The notes below the pieces were generated by a model, which saw only the letters and a program-made list of their open reading frames with translations, was not told the DNA's origin and did not search any database. Positions 20,972-31,567 of a stretch of 64,000 bases of DNA are shown piece after piece. The stretch spans positions 27,290-91,289 of the forward strand of contig JAGFNQ010009434.1 in NCBI GenBank assembly GCA_024364735.1, read 5' to 3'. Position 1 is the first letter of the stretch; every line of letters begins with the position of its first letter. This DNA is from Boesenbergia rotunda (Eukaryota; Streptophyta; Magnoliopsida; Zingiberales; Zingiberaceae). A program made the position numbers and the translations under genes.

Positions 20972-23763
20972 TGTAAGCCACCAATTGACCATCATTGTGG
21001 ATCACCCGAGTCGTCAGTGCCCCAATTTTTGTTTCCCGTGTGAGTCATCACCCTCGCTCCCTCACGCTCATCGTCAACCATTGGGGTGGCATCACACATA
21101 GGCGTGGGTTCATCGTCGCCTGGCCGTGGTTCGGGTATATCTCTCTAATCCTATTCTAGTCTTCTCTGTTTTCGAGTTGTTACCTCAATGCTAAGATCTG
21201 ATCCGGATTAGCTATTCCCATGATGATCTGCTTTGGTTGTTAGGGTTTGGATCTGGGGCTTTGAGGAGGGCTCACCAAAGAAAGGGATCACTTTTGAACT
21301 CTCCGGAGCTTGCTAATCTCGTTGGAGATGAGCAGGGAAGAAGATCTTCGTGCATGGGTTCATGAGGTAAGATCATTGCAATACATATCACAATTTTGGG
21401 TTGAGCGCTAGTGCTCAATTAGATTTGTGATTCTTGAGTTTGCATAGTATTTTGGTTATGATGATGTCATGTGGTGTGTTTCTTTTCTGAATGGGAGTTA
21501 CAAGTTCTATTATGTTCTGAGGTTGCAGTGAAATAGTTTCCAAACTATGGGTATGGCTGGGATGGATTTAGTGCTGGTCATCGTGGGGATCACCTATTGT
21601 TCTTGACAGGTCGATCTTGGAGTTGTGTTGTTAGCATATTAATCCTCAGCTTAGCTTTGTGTTGTTGCTACCTCTACCATGAGCTCCATCTTGATGGAAT
21701 TTAATCTATTCATTTGAGATGAATGGGTTGGCTATGTGTAGAATTAAATATTGGGAATGTTTTTATGGATGAGTTGGATTGTTGTTTGGGTTTTCTCCTG
21801 CCTGGGTTGTCTTTTCTTTAATCAGATTGAGTTGATCTTGAATTCCAATCTGACCAAGGGGTTGCTTTGGTTCCATCCTTGTCACGAGCCAATAGATGAC
21901 ATTAGGTTTGTTTTGAATTGGAAGTTGGCTATGGCTTAATCAATTATGGTTTGAATCACATGTTCACTTGGATTAGATCGGTTTTGAAAGGGATTAATGT
22001 TGAAACTTGTCAAGGTAAATGAGAAATTAGGTATAATCATGATGATTCAACCTAATTAGGAATTAATCATTTCATTAAGATTAATAAAATGATTATGACA
22101 CTTAGGATTAAGTCTAATACGGTACGGTAGTTGGTTTAGCTAATTACTTTTGTGTATATAGCTAATATGACCTTTGCTACAAGACATTCATTGATTCGCT
22201 ATCAGATATGTGGACGAGGGATTCTTATCATTTACGGGCATCTTCTCATTGGAGACGGGCACCTTCTGACTTATCTCTGTAGATATTGTCAGGTTTCTAT
22301 GCATGATTTCTTTTATGGATAGTAGTAGGATTTTTCTCTATATACCTTTTGTTTATCCTGCTTGATACTTACTGTTTGATCCTTTGACATACTCAAAGTT
22401 TATTTTCAATACAGTCTCCATGCTTGATACTCTGATTCTATAAAATACACACGTGTGCACGTGTGCATAGGATAATTTATATGTCATATGATACTTGATA
22501 TTATTAATACCTAGTATTATTGCATGGCTAGTAGCTTATTGTAAGTCATGAATTATGTTTTTAGACTTGTGCATGTGATACTGAGGTTTGCTTGATGGGT
22601 GTTACGCGTATTAGAGTCATGCACCATCTTTGCATTATTGCATAACTGACGATCCTTGACTCCCTTGTGGTTGAGACGGGTCGTTAGTCATTTCAGAATC
22701 TGCACACACTGCCACTCATGGGTTAGTGGTACTATCGGGAGGGTGTGTGCAGTTGCCCTATTAAGACTCCGCTCGACCGCTCATGGGTAGTGGTTCCCAC
22801 AGCGTGGAAGCAGATAGGGATCCCGTCTCTTTCCCGTGATACGGGGAGATAAGAGCGGTGCTCCCCATATGACTTGGGGTAGGAGGGTGTCCTTCACTAG
22901 CATCTTGTCCACTCGGTCATTCAAGAGCAGTGACGACAGAGTACATATAGTTGTCATAGCTCTACCCACTCGAACTCATCCATAATCGGTAACGGTGGTC
23001 GACTGACATCAGGGGTGACCATGCCATTGTATCATGTGCCCGATTGCATGAATTATATTTGTTTGTGTTTGTTGCACTTGTTTGAAGTATGATTGCTGTA
23101 TTTGGATAACATGTACATATAAGAGGTATTTTGTTTGCATATTGTCTAGTGACCATTCAAGTTCGGGGATTTATGATCTTCATACCCCGCAAGCAGATTT
23201 GTTATTGGTATGTACTTACATATAGTTTTCCGATCATACATTCTGATTTTCTATATGTGACTGTATCTACTTACTTCTGTACAACTTTCTATAATCTTTT
23301 TATAGCCATAAATGTCTATTTGTTTATATACTCGTGGAGTTCCCCTAGACTTATAATCGTTTGCTTTGTTTTCTATTTCTTGGCTGATGTACTAAGAGTC
23401 ACCAGGAGAGAAACCTGTCATTAGTCTCACTTTTCGTCGGATCGACTTCGTTTTGATATTTGTATTTATGGATGTTTTATTTACATTACTATCCTATATA
23501 TTATGTGGATATGTACTTGTACTCTGAGTGTTTGCGTAAGCCTAGAGGGCTTTTGGGTACTTTGTGGTTGTCGTAAGTCATACCGGTATGCAATTTTTAT
23601 GTATTGTATTTACCTTCGTTCTTATTATGTACAATTTCCAGTTGTGTTGGTTGGGGATGATGAGATGGCCGTGGAGGTCTTGTATTGAGGATTCATATTG
23701 TCCGCCGTACAGGGAATGTGCTGTCTGATTTTTATCAGACGATCGATTCCTCGGGGCGTGACA
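20972..23763 (-). repeat. LTR C2, right (5') piece of the Gypsy 5' LTR, minus strand
   Basis: Its right end reads CCTCGGGGCGTGACA, the reverse complement of the TGTCACGCCCCGAGG start. Going left it matches LTR C3 in reverse: the GTCCGCCGTAC block (23700), the promoter-like 22560-22990 stretch with CACTCATGGGTTAGTGG, and the 22200-22330 block. It lies head-on against LTR C1. Part of 20972-21150 does not match C1 or C3 tails. No gene is supported inside. It and 13827-14885 are read as one LTR split by C1. Confidence 0.7.
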
Positions 23764-24148
23764 TGTTTTTATTATATATTGTATGTCATTGGATGCTCTT
23801 ATTATGCATAATCATGTTGACAAATTAATAACTACGTTGTGTTCTAAGCTCAAACCAATGAAGTGCCAAATTTTAGAAGTATGTCTAATCCTACTTATGT
23901 AATACTAGCGTGGTGTACTAATTGTGGGAAGCCTTGACATGTATAGAAAACATACTGTATGTTTCATGGATGTACACTTGGGTATCTTTTTATAATGCTC
24001 ATGTTGTCCTAGGTTACTTCCACTGATTGAATTCTTTACTTGCACTTAATTTAGTTTTGACTCGTATAGAGTTGATGTATTACAATTTTGATGCATATCT
24101 TCAAATATTTTATTATAATTTTTTAGCATATATTTTGATTTTAACTTT
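23764..24148. other. Intergenic, no feature seen
   Basis: A/T-rich unique-looking sequence without a supported ORF or RNA gene. Confidence 0.5.
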
Positions 24149-24151
24149 TTA

Positions 24152-24656
24152 GGGCATTCATAACCGTTTAACATCTTTTACATTATAACACCTATCACCT
24201 CATCAAAAAATATGGGACTCACATGCCACATACACATTAATATTAACATCTGCATTCTCTCACATTCGTTTAACATTCAACCCCATTATTTATGGGGTCC
24301 ACATGCCACATACACATTCTCTTACATATATGACAACCCCAATCGATTAAAATCACTATTCTCTATTATTCCACGAGATTCCACAATCGATTGGGGACTG
24401 TTTTGAACAACACCCAATTGACCAATCGATCGGGGAGACCCGTAATCGATTCCCCAATCGATTACGGGCCCCCCTAATCGATTGGGGATTCCCCTAATCG
24501 ATTGAGAATGTCATGTCACACGCGATTGAACGCGTACAAACATCTGAACGCGTTAATCACGTCAGCGAATTAACGCGCTCGTCACAACGCCTTTAACATG
24601 GATAGTACGTTAATTGAGCGTTATAATACTCGATTAACGCACTGTTGCAGGTGCCC
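24152..24656. mobile_element. Tourist-like (PIF/Harbinger) MITE, 505 bp
   Basis: The ends are GGGCATTCATAACCGTTTAA and CTGTTGCAGGTGCCC, flanked by the 3-bp duplication TTA (24149-24151 and 24657-24659). Inside are six AATCGATT or near-AATCGATT palindromes between 24340 and 24510, several as CCCAATCGATTGGGG, and CGCGTT words near the right end. It has no transposase frame. Confidence 0.8.
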
Positions 24657-24659
24657 TTA

Positions 24660-25084
24660 GCATATATGCATGATGATCTCCTTTCTTTAATATTATCATC
24701 ATTACCAATATTATTCGTGTCAAAGGTCTCTTGCATAGGTGAAAGGCACCGGTTAAAATTATTAAACTCTCTGTCACTTTCCTCTATATTTTACATACTT
24801 GAATTCCTTTTGAATTATTTTATCAGTGAGTATGCTCACTAAATCACTAGTGATTCACAATATTTATTGATAAATCCATCTATGAATTAAGGATTGACAA
24901 AGTGATTGACATAGGGTATGAGTTTCAAGTACTGTACTAGTTGGTTGCACCTTCATCTCTATTCATTTTCTTGTTGGTTCGAAGTTGCCATTTATACATT
25001 TGTTTTCTTTTGTGATTGTATGATTTCAGTTTTCGTTTCTGATCAAATATCGTGCATCAGCTATAACGCAAGAAGTTATATAGA
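24660..25084. other. Intergenic, no feature seen
   Basis: Low-complexity A/T-rich DNA; the one short ORF (24645-24842) has no recognisable motif. Confidence 0.5.
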
Positions 25085-25094
25085 AATCTAATTC

Positions 25095-28093
25095 GGTTTT
25101 TTACTAAATGGCGTATCTAAGAATTGATATTTATCAAAAGGCGTACCATAATTTCATTATTACCAAATGACGCATATATTTTAGTAAATTTCCTTTTATA
25201 CCCTTACCATCAAGTACTGCATGTATTTTTCTTTTTCTTTCTCTTTCTCTTTCTCATTCTCATTAACGAATTCCGAGACGGACCATAAATAGATGTTCCT
25301 TTATATTTTGATTTTTATATTATGGAACATTTCTCAAAACAAAAAAATATTTAAATTAATTAAAATATTTTTATTAAATTAAAATTAAAAGAACATATCA
25401 GACCCACGTTGGGCCGAAAATGGTATCATTTCAGGCCCAACGTGGGGCTGAAATATTTCCATTTCAGGCCCAACGTGCCCAATATTAAGGGTTTTTTCTC
25501 GATTCTTTGTTATTACATTTTAATACCTCAGAGAAGTCCAAATAAACAATGGATAACAAATTTGAACTCCTTGTAACCTCAGAAATCCACGGGAACTGAA
25601 ACTTTTACGATCGGAGCTCTCTAGGTCAATTAGTGGCCTTTTAGGATCATTGGGCCTGAAATGGTTCCATTTCAGGCCCACGTTGGGCCTAAAGTGGAAC
25701 CATTTCAGGCCCAACGTGCCCATTTCAGGTCCAACGTGCCCAATATTAAAGGTCTTTTCTCGGTTCTTCATTATTACATTTTAACACCTTGGAGAAGCCC
25801 AAATAAATAATGGATAGCAAATTTGAACTTCTTGTAACCTCAGAAATCCACGGGAACAAAAATTTTTACAATCGGAGCTCTCTAGGTCAATCAGTGGGTT
25901 TTGACCTGAAATGGGCACGTTGGGCCTGAAATGGAAACATTCAGGCCCAATGACCCTAAAAGGCCTAATGTGTCAAAACCCACTAATTGACTTAGAGAGC
26001 TCCGATTGTAAAAATTTTAGTTCCTGTGGATTTCTGAGGTTAATTACAAGGAGTTTAAATTTGATATCCATTGTTTATTTGGACTTCTTCGAGGTGTTAA
26101 AATGTAATAATGAAGAACCGAGAAGAAATCACGCATTAGGCCTTTTAGGGTCATTGGGCCTGAAATGGTTGGACACCTATTGCATTGGTGATATATAATA
26201 TATAGATGGTTGAACACCTAAAACATCATCTCCTACCTCTAACCTCTCTATTCATATGGAGTTTTCAGAAATCCAGATATCGTAGGTCTATCAGTGGGTT
26301 TTGGTCAAACCCCACTGATATTTATAAACTACTCCTATTGCATTGGTAATATCTAATATATAGATGGTTGGACACCTAAAACATAATCTCCTACCTCTGA
26401 CCTCTCTATTCATATGGAGTTTTCAGTAATCCAGATATGGGAGGTCCATTAGTGGGTTTTGGTCAAAACCCACTAATATGGCTAAACTACTCCTATTGCA
26501 TTGATGATGTCTAATATATAGATGGTTTTAGGTGTCCCAACCATCTATATGGCCTACCTCTCTAATATATTAGATATCACCAATGCAATAGAAGTAGTTT
26601 AGTCATATCAGTGGGTTTTGACCAAAACCCACTGATGGACCTCCCATATCTGGATTTCTGAAAACTCCATATGAATAGAGAGGTCAGAGGTACGAGATTA
26701 TGTTTAAGGTGCCCAGCCATCTATATATTAGATATCACCAATGCAATAGGAGTAGTTTATAAATATCAGTGGGTTTTGACCAAAACCCATGATGGACCTA
26801 CCATATCTGGATTTCTGAAAACTCCATATGAATAGAGAGGTTAGAGGTAGAAGATGATGTTTTAGGTGTTCAATCATCTATATATTAGATATCACCAATG
26901 CAATAGGTGTCCAACCATTTCAGGCCCAATGACCCTAAAAGGCCTAATGTGTGATTTCTTCTCGGTTCTTCATTATTACATTTTAACACCTCGGAGAAGT
27001 CCAAATAAACAATGGATAGCAAATTTGAACTCCTTGTAACCTCAAAAATCCACAGGAACTGAAATTTTTACAATCGGAGCTCTCTAGGTCAATTAGTGGG
27101 TTTTGACACATTAAGCTTTTATGGTCATTGGGCCTGAAATGGAACCATTTCAGGCCCAACGTGTCCATTTCAGGTCAAAACCCATTGATTGACTTAGAGA
27201 GCTCCGATTGTAAAAATTTCAGTTCCCGTGGATTTCTAAGGTTACAAGGAGTTCAAATTTGCTATCCATTATTTATTTGGACTTCTCCGAGGTGTTAAAA
27301 TGTAATAATGAAGAACCGAGTTCAGGCCCAACGTTCCATTTCAGCTCAAAACCTACTGATTGACCTAGAGAGCTCCGATTGTAAAAATTTCAGTTCCCGT
27401 CGATTTCTGATGTTACAAGGAGTTCAAATTTGCTATCCATTATTTATTTGGTCTTCTCCGAGGTGTTAAAATTTAATAATGAAGAACCGAGAAAAGACCT
27501 TTAATATTGGGCACGTTGGGCCTGAAATGGTTCCACTTCAGGCCCACGTTGGGCCGGAAATGGAACCATTTCAGGCCCAATGACTCTAAAAGGCCACTGA
27601 TTGACCTAGAGAGCTCCGATCGTAAAAATTTCAGTTCTTGTAGATTTTTGAGGTTACAAGGAGTTTAAATTTGTTATCTATTGTTTATTTGGACTTCTCC
27701 GAAATGTTAAAATGTAATAACAAAGAATCGAGAAAAGACCCTTAATATTGGACACATTGGACCTGAAATGGAAACATTTCAGCCCCACGTTGGACTTGAA
27801 ATGGATATGTTTTTTTAGTTTTAATTTAATAAAAATATTTTAATTAATTTAAATATTTTTTGTTTTGAGAAAGGTTCCATTACATAAAAATTAAAATATA
27901 AAGGAACATCTATTTATGGTCCGTCTCGAAATTCGTTATTGAGAATGAGAAAGAGAAAGAGAAATGCATGCAGTACTTACGATAGGTATAAGAGGAAGTT
28001 TACTAAAATATGTACACCCTTTGATAATAATGAAACCATGATACATCTTTTGATAAATATCAATTCTTAGATACGTCCTTTTAAAAAGTCGAA
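25095..28093. mobile_element. 3.0 kb fold-back (Mutator-like) element, nearly palindromic
   Basis: The 10-bp word AATCTAATTC flanks it at 25085-25094 and 28094-28103. The two ends are inverted copies of at least 350 bp: CGTATCTAAGAATTGATATTTATCAAAAG, in pieces, at the left (25112 onward) and inverted at the right. A CT-rich tract (25233-25262) is matched by a GA-rich tract (27945-27965). Inside, modules such as TTCAGGCCCAACGT, GAGAGCTCCGATYGTAAAA and TATCACCAATGCAATAG occur many times in both orientations around a centre near 26540. It has no transposase. The duplication length and long TIRs suggest a Mutator-like fold-back element; the family is inferred. Confidence 0.82.
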
Positions 28094-28103
28094 TCTAATT
28101 CTA

Positions 28104-28920
28104 TTGCTTTAATAATATATGGAAAAAAAAAATAAGGACATATGTAACTCAAGTGCTTCATAATGAAAACTCGAGTACAAACCAATTTCGAATGACGAGA
28201 CGTAACTATTAGTATGGCATTTTGTTAACAAACACGATATTAGTTTTGTGCAGATGTTATTTTCATAAAACTTTAATCTCAATATAATTATTATGTAATA
28301 AGTTATTTATAAGATATATACAATACATTAAGGGGCGTTTGATAAATAAATTTAAAAGGTGAAAATAAAAATGAAATCTATTTTATTCTATTGATGATAT
28401 TTGATATACAGAATCAGAATCAAAATAAAGATATAATACCCTTAATTTCATAATTTATCCTTCATTAAATTATTATTAAATTTATATATTTCTTAATTAA
28501 ATTTATTATTATTTTTATTGTCAAATTTATACAAGTTCGATAAGTAAAATAATGAATCGGATAAACAGTCTCCTTACAAGATCTTTCCGTCCTTGCATCC
28601 ATCAATCAAGTTTACTCGTTGACAGGTGACATTGACTACTGCCAAATAACAATTTAAAGAAATCCTGCTGTGCCCTATAAATTACTTAAATATCTAAAAG
28701 CACAGAACGTATCCCGTTTCACTCGTGCTTCCTCTGACTAATCTAAGCCTGTCGGTAAACGTACCGAGTCAAGGTGGCAAAACTAAGAGGCCATGGTTCT
28801 ACAAAGTTCTGTGCCCTGATTCTGTGTTAAAGCTGATAACTAAGGTGGCAAGTCTCCTCGTCAAAAAAAAAAAAAAAAAAAAAAAAATTTCCAATCAATC
28901 TCGATCGATCTAATCATACG
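28104..28920. other. Intergenic with an A25 run at 28863-28887
   Basis: A/T-rich DNA. A GGGGCGTTTGATAAATAAAT start near 28333 looks like the end of a MITE but no partner was found. The stretch 28560-28862 is less A/T-rich and ends in 25 A residues, which could be the tail of a retro-inserted transcript. The preceding frame (28725-28862) has no recognisable domain. Confidence 0.4.
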
Positions 28921-28924
28921 AAAG

Positions 28925-29020
28925 TTTTTCATCGATCACCAAGATAAATCAAGAAGCGCTCACAGTGGACGGGTCTAGAAGCCCAGCGTCTCAGGGTTCG
29001 CACCCTATTTGAAGAAAAAA
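28925..29020 (-). repeat. SINE-like repeat fragment, copy 3
   Basis: In reverse complement it matches 49475-49560: CGAACCCTGAGACGCTGGG, CTTCTAGACC and TGTGAGCGCTTC-type words in the same order. It shows that this repeat is dispersed. Confidence 0.6.
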
Positions 29021-29256
29021 ATCCTACAAATACGTCGTAGCTGGGGATCACGCCCCTCGTCAAGCTCTGGCACGTCGTCATCGACCGACAAGATAAATCC
29101 AACACCATATTCTTTGGCCACGGCGGGGAGAAGTTTACATAGGCCCATAGTTTGGGAGAGGACAAAATGATCGGTTTTCGTTACGAAGGTAATATGGTAT
29201 TCACGGTGAAAATATTCCACTCGTACAATCTCGCTGCTCGTGTGCCTTCGTGGCAT
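29020..29256 (-). pseudogene. Fragment resembling the BTF3 / NAC-beta C-terminus
   Basis: The minus frame from 29256 contains HITFVTKTDHFVLSQTMG, CKLLPAVAKEYGV and then DDDVPELDEG (residues 59-68). In BTF3 (beta subunit of the nascent-polypeptide-associated complex) a segment of the type NTWVVSG-x2-QTKKLQDxLPxI precedes an acidic DDDVPELVxGE tail, and the order and spacing here are similar. The match is weak apart from the tail. There is no NAC domain upstream, and the 3' side runs into the SINE-like repeat. It is best seen as a decayed gene fragment; it could also be coincidence. Confidence 0.35.
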
Positions 29257-29750
29257 AGTTGAGATGGTAAAGGATTAATAGATTACCATTAAAGTTACAT
29301 TTATAAGATTGATTATTTTATTTGGTACAATTTTAAAATTATAATGTAATATAATCTGGATTACAAAAGCTAATAAAAGTGTGTAATTTGGATTACAAAG
29401 CCAATAATATATAATCTGGATTACATTACGGGCTCAATTATATTATAAATTAGATGACATTATCTCTAGTTAAACGCAGTTTAAAGGTTTTGGATTCGAG
29501 CCACGAGACTGATGGGACGTAAATCCTTGCACGGTGTGTAAAAAGTCTCTCCCCCAACATCTTATCTTCTCAGTTATCATGATTTATCTATTTCATATTG
29601 ATCAACGAACTAACAAGGATACTGAGACGATCATTTCCCCTTTTACCACATTATTAGTGTGCCTAAGAGTGCTCCGCAGGAGTAAACAGTAGTGACACCT
29701 TCATCTGCACGGTAGAGTAACACTGCTCGCGTGCTTAAGAGGGCTATGCA
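29257..29750. other. Intergenic, no feature seen
   Basis: A/T-rich DNA; the word TAATCTGGATTAC recurs three times near 29350-29430. No gene is supported. Confidence 0.5.
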
Positions 29751-29755
29751 TCATT

Positions 29756-29893
29756 GTTGTAAAAGTCGACGGGCTTAGACGCTAGGCGGCATCCCACCGT
29801 GGTGTCGTCTAATGCCGTCTAGCGCCGTCTAGGCGCCGACTAAGCGCTAGACGGTAGTCCTCCGCCCGACTACCGCTTAGCGATTTTTACAAC
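29756..29893. mobile_element. Small MITE or hairpin element, 138 bp
   Basis: The ends are GTTGTAAAAGTCG and CGATTTTTACAAC. Inside are GCCGTCTAGCGCCGTCTAGG and inverted GGCGG/CCGCC words, far more GC-rich than the surroundings. No convincing target duplication was found. Confidence 0.55.
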
Positions 29894-30430
29894 TTTGCTA
29901 TTCATGAGCAAACAGTCCTGATACCTTCATCTCCGCGTGTTCCGAGTGATTCAGCAAGTGAATAATTATGACATATCCTTCTTTTCTGCCTACGTTTCTC
30001 AGATCGTTTAGAACGTATTAACACTAATTTCAAGGATAATCAATTCATCCATGATAAAATTGACATTTTAAGATATTTTTAAAGTATTGTGATATTTTTA
30101 AAATTGAAGAGTTGAATATTTACTATTTACTTAGAGTAAAATTATGTCAAATTATTTTTTTTTAATTTAAACTTGATCAAATTGGTAGAATAGAAAATGT
30201 TAAATTAAGATTTTGATATTTTTTAAAGAGACGAGGATAAATTAAGATTACCATTAGCTTAGCATTTAATTAGTGATATTATAATACTATTATATTATTA
30301 TTATATATTTTTAGTGCAAGGTAGGAATTAAATGACTTAAAATAATGTTTTTATATGTTAATTATTATATTAAAAAAAACAAATTACAGTGTTAATAATT
30401 AGGGCTGAGATTATTTCACAACTTTAGTAG
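29894..30430. other. Intergenic, no feature seen
   Basis: Strongly A/T-rich, without ORF or RNA signal. Confidence 0.5.
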
Positions 30431-30600
30431 GGGTTTTGGTTCGGGGCTGTCATCGATCCAAGTTGCGACGCAGGTGGAGGAGCAGATCGTCTTCGCCCCC
30501 AACGACGCCCGCCGCCACGCACATCGTCTTCGCCCCCACGCGACGCGACGCGACGCGTGGAGGAGCGGATTGTTCCCAGGTTTGCCCGAGCGTTTCGTTA
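30431..30600. other. GC-rich island with GACGC repeats upstream of NLE
   Basis: The G/C content rises sharply (CGCCCGCCGCCACGC, then GCGACGCGACGCGACGCG). A 72-aa plus frame (30436-30654) has no recognisable domain. It could be an upstream promoter or exon of NLE, or the remnant of another gene's first exon; the sequence does not decide. Confidence 0.35.
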
Positions 30601-30994
30601 ATGGCGTCGCTGGTTTTCAATAGTTTCTTCCTTCTTCACACCCCCTTTCTTTAAGCCAGGTTACAAAAAGTCTCAATTTGCTTCTTTCAGCAAATAATTG
30701 AGCTGTGCTATTTATGTTTCTCCTGGTCCCTTGTGTTTTTCAAAATTCTGTTGTGTGTGTTATTTCAAGGAGAGGCCCGCTGAGATATTAGCTGCTAATA
30801 TCTCTTTTCATACATTTTTTTTTATTACTCGACTTCATCCAAGTTCACTTGAACTAAACGCTCGACTTCCCTGGTGAATGGTTAAATCAATAAAATATTA
30901 AACTAGGATGTTGCGTTGAATCAAACAACCAAGGGTATTTATGATAACTTGAATTTAACGCACCATCAAATAAAAGATTTTGGTGCGGGTAATT

Positions 30995-31159
30995 AAACCC
31001 TAATTCGAGTCCCATCGACGTCCTTCGTTGCTTGTGCGATAATTCCATACTCCGCGAGCGCTCGATTCCCTTTCCCCCATACGGCTGTGTCTTTTCCTCG
31101 TCTTCTCAAAACCCTAATTTGATTCGCCTTTCTGTTCCCTGTGCTATCCCGGCGGCCTG
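30995..31159 (+). promoter_or_regulatory. NLE1: NLE 5' leader exon with two telo-box motifs
   Basis: AAACCCTAA occurs at 30995-31003 and 31109-31117. In plants this telo box is enriched near the starts of ribosomal-protein and ribosome-assembly genes. The leader is pyrimidine-rich and ends CCGGCGGCCTG at 31159. A GTAAGAG donor follows, spliced to TTTTGCCAG at 31535, so a 376-bp intron lies in the 5' UTR. The transcription start was not located. Confidence 0.7.
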
Positions 31160-31567
31160 GTAAGAGTCTTCAATTTTGAATCATTGGTTTCTTTTGTCTT
31201 CCTTGGTAGTCAAAGGCATGATTTTTAACTTGACATGTGTTATAATAAAAGTAATAAATACACAAGAGTATCAAAACATTTGACATTGGCACTTGACCAT
31301 TTATGAACTGGGACGGTTCTTTGTCGTCCTTTGGCTTAATTGTTATTCAAATCTCTAGAAACACTCGTGGAACATTTAACTGTTGCATGCCAAATATGTT
31401 CGAGTTTTAATGGTTCAATCTGGTTTTGTGTCATCCAAAATAAAGCATAATCTTATCTTTACTTGGAAAAAAACTTATTAGGTTTCCTTCATTGTAATTG
31501 AATTTTAAGAGATAATGATTTCTTTCTTTTGCCAGGTTACAATCTTTTGATACTGATTTATTAAGAG

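Noticed and set aside
14886..23763. One giant DNA transposon with long inverted arms
   Set aside because: CGTT flanks the left arm alone, the left arm has an LTR-like end at 20967, and a Gypsy primer site and gag lie on the minus side, so two LTRs fit better.
28725..28913. 62-aa frame ending in poly-Lys
   Set aside because: The Lys run is translation of the A25 tract, and the rest has no recognisable domain.
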